Of a stretch of DNA of 64,000 nucleotides, positions 23,756 to 32,391 are shown in pieces. Each line of letters starts with the position of its first letter. Positions within the stretch are counted from its first letter, which is position 1. This stretch comes from PALSA-1006 sp964571195 (GTDB taxonomy: Bacteria; Pseudomonadota; Gammaproteobacteria; Burkholderiales; Gallionellaceae): assembly GCA_964571195.1 (NCBI GenBank), contig CAZNAD010000007.1, positions 1 to 64,000 on the forward strand. Direction: 5' to 3'. The translations under genes and the position numbers were made by a program. The notes beneath the pieces were generated by a model. The model did no database searches. It worked only from the letters and a program-made list of their open reading frames with translations, and was not told where the DNA came from.

Positions 23756-24454
23756 TTACGGGGCTGGGGGAGGATTGCCGTCACCAGGAAGTGGCGTGTT
23801 CTCGCCGGCGGGCTGCTCTGAGTTGAGTCCCTGATAAATGGAATCGATGACACGCGCACTGACGGTACCGCTTTTGCCGTTGGGATCGGTAACCGTGACT
23901 TCGCAGCCCCCCTGATTCTCGCGCACCGTCACCAGATGGCTATGCGATCTGATCTTGTCTTTATCTGCCTTTTTCAAGGCTGCGACGTAATAGATACCCA
24001 AGCTTCGGTCCTTGTCGATCACGGTGACGCGGGACTGATCCAGCGCCAGACCGACCCTGCGCCAACTGCGGTCGAACGGTTCACCCAGCAGGATGCGTTT
24101 GACACCGTTGTTGTCTTGCAACTTGGGGGCTGGAACAGCAGGGGCAGGGGCAACTGGTGCAGGAACAGCCGCCACAGGCGCAGAGGCTATCACGGGAGCA
24201 ACACACGGCTGCTCCGGCTTCTGCTTGGTGTATTCCGAATAACTAGCCACCCCGCCCGTTTCGCCTTCGGGAATTACATAACGCTGCTCCATCTCCGGCA
24301 CGCTCAGTTTGGGCGGGACTTCGAGCGGCGGCATCTGCACCGCCTTGCTTTTGTATTCAAGTTTGGCTTTGTCGGAGACGCTGCTGCAACCCGCCAACAG
24401 CAAGATAGCGGCAACACCCAATACGGCATTGGTTCGTTTCATTGACTTTCCCAT
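23756..24454 (-). CDS. bamC: outer membrane assembly lipoprotein BamC
   Basis: A 232-residue lipoprotein of the BAM machinery that inserts outer membrane barrels. The lipobox is LLLAGCSS, and the following segment up to about residue 85 is unstructured, as in known BamC. The later part has the helix-grip domain (EPFDRSWRRVGLALDQSRVTVIDKD). This version is shorter than E. coli BamC and seems to keep one helix-grip domain. The start ATG overlaps the dapA stop by one base (TGATG), behind a GGAG site. dapA-bamC is an old conserved pair. Confidence 0.88.
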   Translation of the reverse strand: MGKSMKRTNAVLGVAAILLLAGCSSVSDKAKLEYKSKAVQMPPLEVPPKLSVPEMEQRYVIPEGETGGVASYSEYTKQKPEQPCVAPVIASAPVAAVPAPVAPAPAVPAPKLQDNNGVKRILLGEPFDRSWRRVGLALDQSRVTVIDKDRSLGIYYVAALKKADKDKIRSHSHLVTVRENQGGCEVTVTDPNGKSGTVSARVIDSIYQGLNSEQPAGENTPLPGDGNPPPAP

Positions 24455-25347
24455 CAGATTACTCCTGCCTGACGCATCGCGGCTTCCACCACTGGCTGTG
24501 CGCCAACGGAAAGCGGTGTGAGCGGCAGGCGCAGATTGTTTTTCATTTTACCCATACGGGCGACTGCCCATTTGACCGGAATCGGATTGGCCTCAACGAA
24601 CAGATGGCGATGCAATCCCAGCAAACGGAAATTGATCTCGCGCGCTTTGGCAACTTCGCCGTTCAATGCGGCGACACACATCTCGTGCATCAGCTTCGGA
24701 GCTACATTGGCCGTCACCGAGATCGTGCCGTGCGCCCCCAGCAACATCAGCGCCAGCGTGCTGGCATCATCGCCGCTGTAGATGGCAAAGTCCCCGATGG
24801 TACCCTTCAACGCAGCAGCACGCTGCAACAGATCGCTGCCGCGCTCGATGCCGCCGGTGGCGTCTTTGATGCCGACAATATTGGGGATCTGCGCCAGACG
24901 CAACACGGTGTCATTGCTCATATCCGCCCCGGTCCGTCCCGGCACGTTGTACAGGATATGGGGCATATCCACCGCTTCGGAGATAGATTTGAAGTGCAGA
25001 TACAGGCCTTCCTGAGTCGGCTTGTTGTAATAGGGCACCACGGTAAGCGATGCGGTGGCACCGGATTTTTTCGCAAAAGCGGCCAGCTCGATCGCCTCTT
25101 TGGTCGAGTTCGCGCCGGTTCCGGCGATGATGGGAATGCGTTTTGCCGCATGCTCCACGGCCACCTGGATCAACTGTTCATGCTCTTCCACATCAACGGT
25201 CGGGGATTCTCCCGTTGTCCCCACCACCACGATAGCATCGGTGCCTGCGGTGATATGGAAATCGATCAACGAGCGAAAGGCGTCCCAATCCAGACTGCCG
25301 TCCGCATGCATGGGGGTGACTATCGCAACGATGCTGCCTGTAATCAT
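24454..25347 (-). CDS. dapA: 4-hydroxy-tetrahydrodipicolinate synthase
   Basis: The enzyme condenses pyruvate with aspartate semialdehyde in the lysine and diaminopimelate pathway. The likely start is at MITGSIVAIVTPM (25347), 297 residues; the frame is open 10 codons further. Signature residues are present: the Thr pair in GTTGESPT, Tyr in VVPYYNKPTQEG and the Schiff-base Lys in GIKDATGG. It is translated together with bamC. The upstream 151 bp to the divergent CorA-type gene should hold both promoters. Confidence 0.97.
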   Translation of the reverse strand: MITGSIVAIVTPMHADGSLDWDAFRSLIDFHITAGTDAIVVVGTTGESPTVDVEEHEQLIQVAVEHAAKRIPIIAGTGANSTKEAIELAAFAKKSGATASLTVVPYYNKPTQEGLYLHFKSISEAVDMPHILYNVPGRTGADMSNDTVLRLAQIPNIVGIKDATGGIERGSDLLQRAAALKGTIGDFAIYSGDDASTLALMLLGAHGTISVTANVAPKLMHEMCVAALNGEVAKAREINFRLLGLHRHLFVEANPIPVKWAVARMGKMKNNLRLPLTPLSVGAQPVVEAAMRQAGVI

Positions 25348-25498
25348 GGTCTTCGCCGTTCTAACCAAAGCGCGCATTTTAACTGAAACGACGGGACGGA
25401 TGTTTCATAAATAGTCCCTCCCGCCTATCTTCACCCGGCCAGCGGAACATGACAGAAATCCGGTGACACGGGGACATCTTCTCCCGTATCATCTTTTT

Positions 25499-26818
25499 AT
25501 GCCAAATGATCTAACTTCCGAACAATCGCGCAGCCGCGAGACCATCCTCAACCTGTTGCGCAAACACCAGCTGGTGGAAGGCATGGTGCGCAAGCAGGAT
25601 ATGCCGCACCATGACCTGGTCGAGACGCTGGTACGCAAACAGAATCTGGCCAAACTGAAGCAGGTGTTAAATGAGGCCGCACCGACGGAAGTCGCCGATA
25701 TCCTCGAAGAACTTTCCCCCGAAGATCAGATGTTCGTGTGGGATCAACTCGATGAAGGCCGCAAGGAGCTGGTTCTGCGCGATGTGCCGATCTCGGTATT
25801 GAACGCCTTGGGAAAACGCGAATTCAAGAACGAGCGCTCCAGCATCAAGGCCTTTGGCCTGCATGAAGGCCGTCTGCGTGAGATCACCATCAATACCAGC
25901 GAAGAACTGCTCGCCACAAAACCGGTATGGATAGATCTGGTCGGGCCCAGTTTCGAGGAACGTACCTGGGTGGGCGGTATCTTCGGCATCGAGTTACCCG
26001 ATCCGGCCAAGCTGAGCGACCTTGAATCCAGCGCCCGTTTCTATGTCGAGGAGAACGGCGAGATCCATCTGCATTCCGACTTCCTGCTCGATCTCGAAGA
26101 CGAGTCGCGCAACGTCGCGGTCGCTTTCATTTTGTATCAGGACATCCTGTTCTCGGTACGCTCGGAAGAGCTACCGGTGTTCCGCTTGCAGCGCCTGCGC
26201 GCTTTCTCGCAACCGAACTACGTGTCCGATTCGCGCGATGTGTTGCTCGATCTATACGCCGCTGACGCGGAATATTCGGCGGACGCGCTGGAGAATATCT
26301 ATCGCGGCCTGGAGGCCGTCGGCAAGCAGGTGCTCAGCAAACAGATGACCGATGAAGAGGCCGCCAAGATACTGGTCGCCATCGCCCACGAGGAAGATCT
26401 GAACGGGCGCATCCGCCGCAATGTGCTGGATACGCGCCGTGCGGTCTCGTTCCTGCTGCGCAGCAAGTTCCTTGAACGGCAGCAGCTGGAAGATGCCCAG
26501 CAGATCCTGCGCGACATCGAGTCGCTCGACGGGCACACCACCTTCCTGTTCGGCAAGATCAACTTCCTGATGGACGCTACCGTCGGCTTCATCAACATCA
26601 ACCAGAACAAGGTGATCAAACGCCTGACGGTGTTGAGCGTGGTGTTCATGCCGCTCAATGTGCTGGCAGGTATCGGCGGCATGTCGGAATTCTCGATGAT
26701 GACCCAAGGCATACCCTGGCCGCTCGCCTACACCCTGTTCACCGCCGGTCTGTTCCTCGTCGGCTGGCTCACCTATGTGTTCCTGAAGTTCATCGAGCAG
26801 CGCGAAAAATCGAAATAA
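25499..26818 (+). CDS. CorA-like divalent cation transporter with MgtE-type N-terminal domain
   Basis: A 439-residue protein. Residues about 25-110 resemble the intracellular helical domain of MgtE (VADILEELSPEDQMFVWDQL). The rest follows CorA: a cytoplasmic alpha/beta domain, a long stalk helix and two membrane helices at the C-terminus. The usual pore motif GMN reads GMS here (GIGGMSEFSMMTQG), a variant that keeps Gly and Met but loses the Asn that binds hydrated Mg. The start is ATG 25499; a GTG at 25463 is possible. Mg or Co transport is likely, but ion choice could differ. It stands alone, divergent from dapA. Confidence 0.88.
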   Translation: MPNDLTSEQSRSRETILNLLRKHQLVEGMVRKQDMPHHDLVETLVRKQNLAKLKQVLNEAAPTEVADILEELSPEDQMFVWDQLDEGRKELVLRDVPISVLNALGKREFKNERSSIKAFGLHEGRLREITINTSEELLATKPVWIDLVGPSFEERTWVGGIFGIELPDPAKLSDLESSARFYVEENGEIHLHSDFLLDLEDESRNVAVAFILYQDILFSVRSEELPVFRLQRLRAFSQPNYVSDSRDVLLDLYAADAEYSADALENIYRGLEAVGKQVLSKQMTDEEAAKILVAIAHEEDLNGRIRRNVLDTRRAVSFLLRSKFLERQQLEDAQQILRDIESLDGHTTFLFGKINFLMDATVGFININQNKVIKRLTVLSVVFMPLNVLAGIGGMSEFSMMTQGIPWPLAYTLFTAGLFLVGWLTYVFLKFIEQREKSK

Positions 26819-26827
26819 ACCCGCGAC

Positions 26828-27526
26828 TCAGGGGATCTCCACATCGTCCATCCGCGACAGGATGATGTCGGTCTTGCGCATCAGCCCTCTCGCCTCGCGG
26901 TGTTTGTCGTAATAACGCGGATTGGGCACCATCGCGGCGAGTTTCGCCGCCTGAAAAGGAGTCAGTTGCGCAGCCGTGGTACGGTAGTAATAACGCGCGG
27001 CGGCCTCCGCACCGAACACCCCGTTTCCCCATTCGATCACATTCAGATATATCTCGAAGATACGCTCCTTGTCCATCATGCTCTCCAGCATCAGCGTGAT
27101 GATGACCTCTTCGCCCTTGCGCCACGGCGTGCGCTTGGTGGACAGAAACAGGTTCTTGGCCAGTTGCTGGCTGATGGTTGAACCGCCCGCCACGATCTTG
27201 CCCTTCTTCAGGTTCTTCTCGTACGCCTTCTGGATGCCTTCCCAATCGAAACCCTCGTGATCGACGAACTTCGCATCTTCCGAGGCGATGAGCGCACGTT
27301 TGAGATTGCCGGATATTTTTTTATAAGGCACCCACTGATGCTTCAATACCGCATCAGGATTTTTGTCCTGCATCACTTCCAGCCGGTCATCCATGAATGA
27401 ACTGGACGCCGGGTTGTGGTCTATCCACCACCACACGTGCACCGCGATCCATGCCTGATACAGCAGCATGAACACGAACAAGCCCAAAAAGATGCGCCAC
27501 GACCACCACCAGATTTTCTTCATCAT
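26828..27526 (-). CDS. mtgA: monofunctional peptidoglycan transglycosylase
   Basis: A 232-residue glycosyltransferase of family GT51 that polymerises lipid II into glycan strands at the inner membrane. A membrane anchor lies at residues 6-32. The catalytic Glu is in SEDAKFVDHEGFD, and further signatures are GGSTISQQLAKN and KRTPWRKGEE. Translation starts at the first of two ATGs, whose bases overlap the aroE stop (ATGA), so the two are coupled. An apparent extension upstream is an artefact of the open frame inside aroE. Confidence 0.95.
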   Translation of the reverse strand: MMKKIWWWSWRIFLGLFVFMLLYQAWIAVHVWWWIDHNPASSSFMDDRLEVMQDKNPDAVLKHQWVPYKKISGNLKRALIASEDAKFVDHEGFDWEGIQKAYEKNLKKGKIVAGGSTISQQLAKNLFLSTKRTPWRKGEEVIITLMLESMMDKERIFEIYLNVIEWGNGVFGAEAAARYYYRTTAAQLTPFQAAKLAAMVPNPRYYDKHREARGLMRKTDIILSRMDDVEIP

Positions 27527-28329
27527 GCGCGCAGACTCGCGATCACCGCCGCCGTCTCGGGACGCACGCCGCGCCACAGATCGAAGGCCACCGCCGCCTG
27601 TTCCACCAGCATACCCAGACCGTCCGAGACGATGGTCGCGCCGTTACGGCGGGCATAAGCCATGAACGGCGTCTCGCGACCATACATCATGTCGTAGGCC
27701 AGCGCCCCCGGTTTGAACAGACCTTCCGGCAACGGCGGAAGCTCATCGCGCAATCCGCTGGAAGTGGCGTTGATGACGATGTCGTAACTGCGGCCCGGCA
27801 GATCTTCGTAACGGCGCGTGCGTACCGAGCAGGGGCCTTCAAACTCCTTGATCAGCGTTTTGGCTTTTTCCATGTTGCGATTGGCGACCTCGATACTGAC
27901 GCCGGTATTGAACAGCGGCCACATCACGCCAGCCGCCGCACCGCCCGCGCCCAGCAGCAGCACATCCTTCCACATCATCTCGATACCGAGGTTTTGCTGG
28001 ATGTCCAACACCAGTCCGGGGCCGTCGGTGTTGGTGCCGAGAATCTTGCCATCGCGGAAGATCAGAGTGTTGACCGCCTTGGCATCCAGCGCTCGCTGCC
28101 CCAGTTCGTCGCACAGATGGTAGGCCTCGAACTTGAACGGCACGGTAACGTTACAGCCCTTGTAGCCTTCGCTCACCAAGCGCTCGATGGTGGCCTTGAA
28201 CCCATCCAGCGGCGCTTCGATGGTTTCGTAAGAGATGTCCTGATGCGTCTGCGCAGCGAAGGCCTGATGGATCAGCGGCGACTTGCTGTGTGATATGGGG
28301 TGGCCGATGACGGCGTATTTGTCGGTCAT
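27523..28329 (-). CDS. aroE: shikimate dehydrogenase
   Basis: A 268-residue NADP-dependent enzyme that reduces 3-dehydroshikimate in aromatic amino acid synthesis. Substrate site: SHSKSPLIHQ at the start. The catalytic Lys lies in NVTVPFK and the Asp in GTNTDGPG. The nucleotide-binding glycine loop is GAGGAAAG. It forms a coupled operon with mtgA. In related genomes aroE and mtgA follow rnb and tonB; here a plus-strand flagellar block lies between them. Confidence 0.97.
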   Translation of the reverse strand: MTDKYAVIGHPISHSKSPLIHQAFAAQTHQDISYETIEAPLDGFKATIERLVSEGYKGCNVTVPFKFEAYHLCDELGQRALDAKAVNTLIFRDGKILGTNTDGPGLVLDIQQNLGIEMMWKDVLLLGAGGAAAGVMWPLFNTGVSIEVANRNMEKAKTLIKEFEGPCSVRTRRYEDLPGRSYDIVINATSSGLRDELPPLPEGLFKPGALAYDMMYGRETPFMAYARRNGATIVSDGLGMLVEQAAVAFDLWRGVRPETAAVIASLRA

Positions 28330-28519
28330 GCTGATTCGAAGAAAATGAGATGGCGCGGATTATAGCTGCTTGCCCCTGCACGAGCGGCCATACCGAATAT
28401 TGCCACGAGGGCGGCATTACCTCCCTTTGATGACGGGGGCGACTCTTCTGTGCAATGCCTCTCGATCAATATCATTAGCCCGCTGTTTTTATTTGGATAA
28501 TTTATTTTATCCCCCGCCC

Positions 28520-28546
28520 TAAAGGTTGTCCGAAATATGCCGATAG
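28520..28546 (+). promoter_or_regulatory. sigma-28 (FliA) promoter
   Basis: TAAAGGTT, 11 bases, then GCCGATAG. The consensus for flagellar sigma factor 28 is TAAAGTTT-N11-GCCGATAA, so 14 of 16 positions match with exact spacing. The start of transcription would lie near 28553, about 32 bases before the ATG at 28585. Confidence 0.85.
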
Positions 28547-28584
28547 CTACATCACCAACCGTACTTTCAACGAAAGGCCGCATC

Positions 28585-28779
28585 ATGGAAATCAATTCAG
28601 GTCATTCAAACGTGCAGATCGCGATCGCCGTTCAGCCACAGAACAAGCCTGCTCAGAGGCAGGCAGTGGAATATGGCAATGACGACACTCCCGTCACCTC
28701 AGTCATACGGACAGTCCCCGCCGCCACCATCAATACCCGGGGTGAGGAAGTCGGCAACCTCATCAACACGTGGGCCTGA
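28585..28779 (+). CDS. small protein of the flagellar regulon, unknown function
   Basis: A 64-residue hydrophilic protein starting at ATG 28585 behind GAAAGG. It has no membrane segment, no Cys and no motif I recognise; the C-terminus reads TRGEEVGNLINTWA. It is the first gene after a strong sigma-28 promoter, and a FlaG-like gene follows 28 bp downstream, so it is probably made with late flagellar genes. A role in filament export or as a FliA-regulated chaperone or regulator is possible but not shown. Confidence 0.7.
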   Translation: MEINSGHSNVQIAIAVQPQNKPAQRQAVEYGNDDTPVTSVIRTVPAATINTRGEEVGNLINTWA

Positions 28780-28807
28780 CCCCCACTAACGGCAGGAAAG
28801 GTTGATC

Positions 28808-29185
28808 ATGACCATTTCTTCCATCACCTCAAGATCGGTGACCGTCAGCACCAGCGAGAGTACCCGCGTCTATGTGCCGACACGTGCGCCGCAGGCCGAG
28901 TCGTCCGCCAGATCGGCGGAGGCCAGCTCGTTCGTGCGCGAAGCTGCACCGGAGCTTGTCGCAAAAGCCGTGGAACAGGTGAATGAAGCCTTTTCGGAAA
29001 AAGGCAAGAATCTGCGCGCACAGATCGAGCGGGATGAAGCCACGGGGATCAGCGTGGTCAAAGTATTGGATAAATCCACCGAAGAAGTGATCAGCCAATT
29101 CCCCTCGAAAGAGGTGCTGGCCATCGCCGAAGCGATCCGGCAATATCAGGAAGAAAAAGGGCAACTGCTCGACGTCAGCGCCTAA
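28808..29185 (+). CDS. flaG: FlaG family protein
   Basis: A 125-residue protein with a disordered Ser/Thr-rich N-terminus and a folded C-terminus of the FlaG family. The conserved core is VVKVLDKSTEEVISQFPSKE, followed by a helix. FlaG proteins influence flagellar filament length and are usually next to fliD and flagellin. Here no flagellin is nearby, so the gene is separated from its normal context. Start ATG 28808 lies two codons after a TTG. It shares the sigma-28 transcript of the preceding small gene. Confidence 0.88.
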   Translation: MTISSITSRSVTVSTSESTRVYVPTRAPQAESSARSAEASSFVREAAPELVAKAVEQVNEAFSEKGKNLRAQIERDEATGISVVKVLDKSTEEVISQFPSKEVLAIAEAIRQYQEEKGQLLDVSA

Positions 29186-29218
29186 ACCTCCCTGCTTCAC
29201 GTTTACCCCAGAACATAC

Positions 29219-29245
29219 TCAAGAAACGCTCCGCCCGGCCGATAA
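29219..29245 (+). promoter_or_regulatory. possible sigma-28 promoter before a small lipoprotein gene
   Basis: A perfect GCCGATAA at 29238-29245 with TCAAGAAA 11 bases upstream. The -10 half matches fully and the -35 half in four of eight positions. It would start transcription near 29252, 30 bases before the ATG at 29282. Confidence 0.5.
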
Positions 29246-29281
29246 TAATCTTGTCATTCGGATATTTTCGGAGAGCCCCCC

Positions 29282-29548
29282 ATGAGAATCATTACCTGCC
29301 TGCTTGTCGCTTTACTCGCTACGTCTCTGTCAGGCTGCGCCATCCCGACGCGGGAGAGTGTGATGGACTCATGGATGGGGCGTCACGAATCGGAACTGGT
29401 CTCGAATTTCGGGGAGCCCACCATGGCTGTGCGCAACCGCGAAGGAATGATCATCCTGACCTGGGACGAACGCGACTGCATCAAATCTTTCACTGTGGAT
29501 GCTGCGGGCGAAGTGGTGAACTGGGACCACGCGTGCTCGTCCTCTTGA
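29282..29548 (+). CDS. small outer membrane lipoprotein
   Basis: An 88-residue lipoprotein with lipobox SLSGCAIP. The mature part contains the core MDSWMGRHESELVSNFGEPT, which resembles the BamE/OmlA-like fold found in many short lipoproteins, where a Gly-x-Pro turn follows a helix. Two Cys residues near the end (DCIKSF and DHACSS) may form a disulfide. The gene sits in the flagellar block behind a sigma-28-like sequence, but a link to motility is only suggested. Confidence 0.75.
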   Translation: MRIITCLLVALLATSLSGCAIPTRESVMDSWMGRHESELVSNFGEPTMAVRNREGMIILTWDERDCIKSFTVDAAGEVVNWDHACSSS

Positions 29549-29554
29549 GCCAGA

Positions 29555-30412
29555 TCACTCGCTTTGTAACTGGTCGTTGCTGGTGAACGTCCAGGTACGG
29601 GTGATGCTGAGCACATCGGTCTCCTTGCGGATATCCGGCGGAAACACCGCATAGGGTGCGGCAAGTTTGACGATGCGCATGGCGGCGGCATCCAGAATAC
29701 GCTGACCGGAGGAACGGTTGATCTCCACACTTTCCAGACTACCGTCGGCGCGAATAGAGACGGTGAGCGTCAGCTTGCCGTAGATCTTCTGGTCGCGCGC
29801 CTGCTGCGGATAGTTCATGTTGCCGATACGCTCCACCTTGCCGCGCCAATCTTCCACATATTGGGCATAACGATATTCCTGGGTGCGCGCACCGATGAAT
29901 TTGCGCTTGGGCAGCTTCTCGTAAGATTCCAGGCTCTTGCTGATCTGCGCTTCCAGTCGCGCAATCTCCAGCGCACGCTGCACGAGCTCTTCGCCACTCA
30001 CATCATTAGCGACCGGTTTTTTCTCGGTCTTTTCCTGCGCCACGCTGTAATTGCTTTTCAGCTGGGTGAGCAAACGCTTGGTCTCCTGCTCCAATTGCTG
30101 CACCCGGCGCGCCGACTGCTCCAGCGAGAAGGTCTCGCCGTCACCTAACACCGGCAACGGTGTCTTGGCGGAACGATCCTCGGAAGTATTGCCACCCCCG
30201 TCCAGATTATGCTGCGCCATTTTGGCCGCATTACTGGGCCGGTTATACGATTTGCTGTTGACCAGCACGACTTCCAGCGGTTGCAGCGGTGTGCTGAGGG
30301 TCTTGCCCAAATCGGGGAACGCGATGCCGACACCGAACAGTACAAAAGCGTGTATACCGAGCGATAAAGCCGTCGCATATACCATGCGCTGTTTCAGCAC
30401 CTGAAGGATCAT
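29555..30412 (-). CDS. tonB: TonB-like energy transducer
   Basis: A 285-residue protein with one N-terminal membrane helix (about residues 12-33), a long coiled periplasmic stretch rich in Gln, Glu and Lys, and a C-terminal TonB domain (NYPQQARDQKIYGKLTLTVS, then ALESVEINRSSG-like core and ASP-rich end). TonB couples the proton gradient to outer membrane receptors such as the one at 60187. The typical Pro-Lys repeats of E. coli TonB are absent. The start overlaps the stop of the RNase II-family gene by four bases. No exbBD genes are close by. Confidence 0.85.
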   Translation of the reverse strand: MILQVLKQRMVYATALSLGIHAFVLFGVGIAFPDLGKTLSTPLQPLEVVLVNSKSYNRPSNAAKMAQHNLDGGGNTSEDRSAKTPLPVLGDGETFSLEQSARRVQQLEQETKRLLTQLKSNYSVAQEKTEKKPVANDVSGEELVQRALEIARLEAQISKSLESYEKLPKRKFIGARTQEYRYAQYVEDWRGKVERIGNMNYPQQARDQKIYGKLTLTVSIRADGSLESVEINRSSGQRILDAAAMRIVKLAAPYAVFPPDIRKETDVLSITRTWTFTSNDQLQSE

Positions 30413-32262
30413 GCGGCTATCGCCTCCACCACTCCGACAAAACGCGCCTCGAAATCCAGATCGAGCAGATCAATTTCGCCAATCTCCAAAATGGCCCGAG
30501 TATTGGGCGGCAGCTCGGGCAACGAGGGGATGCGGCTCACCAGGGGAATTTCCACCAGCTTGACCAGATTTTCACGCAACACCCACACCTCGGTCTGCCG
30601 CACCTGCTCCTGCAACAACCAGCGCAGACACCAATAACGCTCCATCTGGCGCTGGAAATCGTTGTAGAGCGTGTATGCCGCATCGAAATCGCGCAGGATG
30701 GAGAACAATGCGGTATCGTTCCTGGCGTAGACGGGAGGTTCGTTGCGCAGCAGGCTGATGATCTGGCGCTGGTTGACCAGATCGACATAACGGCGCAACG
30801 GCGAACTCGACCACATGTATTGCGCCACGCCCAATCCTTGGTGCGGTGCGGCGACCGTGCTCATCTTCACCTTGCCGTTGTTCTGCGTGCGATAGATCCC
30901 GGCCACATCGTTGTCGGCGAGCAACTTCCCCCACGTGCTGTTGACCAGAATCATCAGCTCCGACACCACCTTGTCGATAGGCGAGCCGCGCAGGCGGTTG
31001 CTGATGGTGATATGGTCATCTTGCACATGGAAGTTGTAATCGACCTGCTGCGTGCTGTTGTCGGCAGACTTGCCGCGCAGCGCTTCCAGCTTGTTGGCGA
31101 ATTGCCACAACAGGGCAAGTTCACTGGCATAAGCGTAATCCCGTTTACCCTCGGCGATGCTGGCCTCGTTGAACAAAGGCTCCAGCGTATCGTGGCGCAG
31201 GTTGGCCGCGATATGCAGACGCTCCAGACTGCTGCTGCTGTTCAGCACCTCCAGGGTCGTCGCGTCCACCTCCAAATAAAGCGACAGTGCCGGGCAGACC
31301 CTGTCGGCACATAGGGTAAACGCCTGCACCACACTATCCGGCAACATGGTGATCTTGTCACCGGGCATATAAACAGTGGATAACCGTTGCGCGGCGATGG
31401 CATCAAGAGGTGTGCCCGGCAGCATCCCCAGCGCCGGAGCGGCGATATGGATACCGACACGCCAGTTACCGTTGTCCGTGCGCACCAGCGAGAAGGCATC
31501 GTCGATCTCGGTGGTGCTGGCATCGTCGATACTGAAAGCGTTCACCTCCGCCAAGGGCAATTCGGCATAGGCTTCCACGCCGATCTCGGGGAAGCCGATA
31601 CCCTTGGGGAAGTTCTCGAACAGGAAGCGATGCAGATGGAAATCCCGCGTGGAAGGCAGTGCGCCGCAGCGATGCAGCAGATGCGCCGCCGAAAGATGCG
31701 TGGCCGCACAGGCCGCCTCCAGCGCTTTCACTTCCAGCGTGTTGCGATCCGGCTTGTACAATATCTGCGGCAAGTGGGCGGTAAATTCGGCGGGCAGCGT
31801 GAACGCGGTCAGCTCTTCCACATAACGCGCCTGCAACAATGCCTGCTGGCGCTTCTTCTCGGCACTTGCCAGTGCCGACTTCAGCGCTTCCGGCGGTGCC
31901 GCCTTGTAGCGCCCCTTGCCTTTTTTGTAAAAATGCATGGGCGAGGCGTGCAAGCGAATCAGCGTCCCGGCGGCTTCGGCGGGGGTCGGTGTATGCCCGA
32001 AATATTCCTGCGCCAGCATATCGAATGCGAACTCCTCAGGCGGGCAGGATTCCCAGAGAAAATCGATATCGATATCGGCCGCGATACTCTCCGCCTGAGC
32101 CAAAAAATCCCCCAGACCCGGCTGGGCGAAACGCAGCATCACATTGGCAGATTTGATCTTGCTGCGCTTGCCGTGGGCGTTCTCCACCTGTAGCGAGGTC
32201 GTGTTGTCCGCAAGGATGCTGCCGACCTTGAAACCGCCGTCTTCTTCGTAAAAAATATTCAT
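30409..32262 (-). CDS. RNase II family ribonuclease (RNB domain)
   Basis: A 617-residue exoribonuclease. The RNB catalytic segment reads NAFSIDDASTTEIDDAF, with the Asp cluster that binds the metal ions. A late signature SSSPLRRYVDLVNQRQI is also typical. The N-terminus lacks clear cold-shock domains, and the C-terminal S1 domain is short (LDLDFEARFVGVVEAIAA). Such proteins degrade RNA 3' to 5'. The gene precedes tonB, a normal order in betaproteobacteria. Sequence does not decide between RNase II and a degenerate relative, but the active-site Asp residues are present. Confidence 0.9.
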   Translation of the reverse strand: MNIFYEEDGGFKVGSILADNTTSLQVENAHGKRSKIKSANVMLRFAQPGLGDFLAQAESIAADIDIDFLWESCPPEEFAFDMLAQEYFGHTPTPAEAAGTLIRLHASPMHFYKKGKGRYKAAPPEALKSALASAEKKRQQALLQARYVEELTAFTLPAEFTAHLPQILYKPDRNTLEVKALEAACAATHLSAAHLLHRCGALPSTRDFHLHRFLFENFPKGIGFPEIGVEAYAELPLAEVNAFSIDDASTTEIDDAFSLVRTDNGNWRVGIHIAAPALGMLPGTPLDAIAAQRLSTVYMPGDKITMLPDSVVQAFTLCADRVCPALSLYLEVDATTLEVLNSSSSLERLHIAANLRHDTLEPLFNEASIAEGKRDYAYASELALLWQFANKLEALRGKSADNSTQQVDYNFHVQDDHITISNRLRGSPIDKVVSELMILVNSTWGKLLADNDVAGIYRTQNNGKVKMSTVAAPHQGLGVAQYMWSSSPLRRYVDLVNQRQIISLLRNEPPVYARNDTALFSILRDFDAAYTLYNDFQRQMERYWCLRWLLQEQVRQTEVWVLRENLVKLVEIPLVSRIPSLPELPPNTRAILEIGEIDLLDLDFEARFVGVVEAIAA

Positions 32263-32391
32263 CAGGGATCACGCCAAAATCGAGCCGCGATTATAACCCA
32301 GCCCGATCACCCAGAACTTTGTTCGTGTTAAGCTGTCCGAGTGCGTGCCACTGTACAAGATGGCCGCCCATCAACCAGAAGGAGAATCTCC

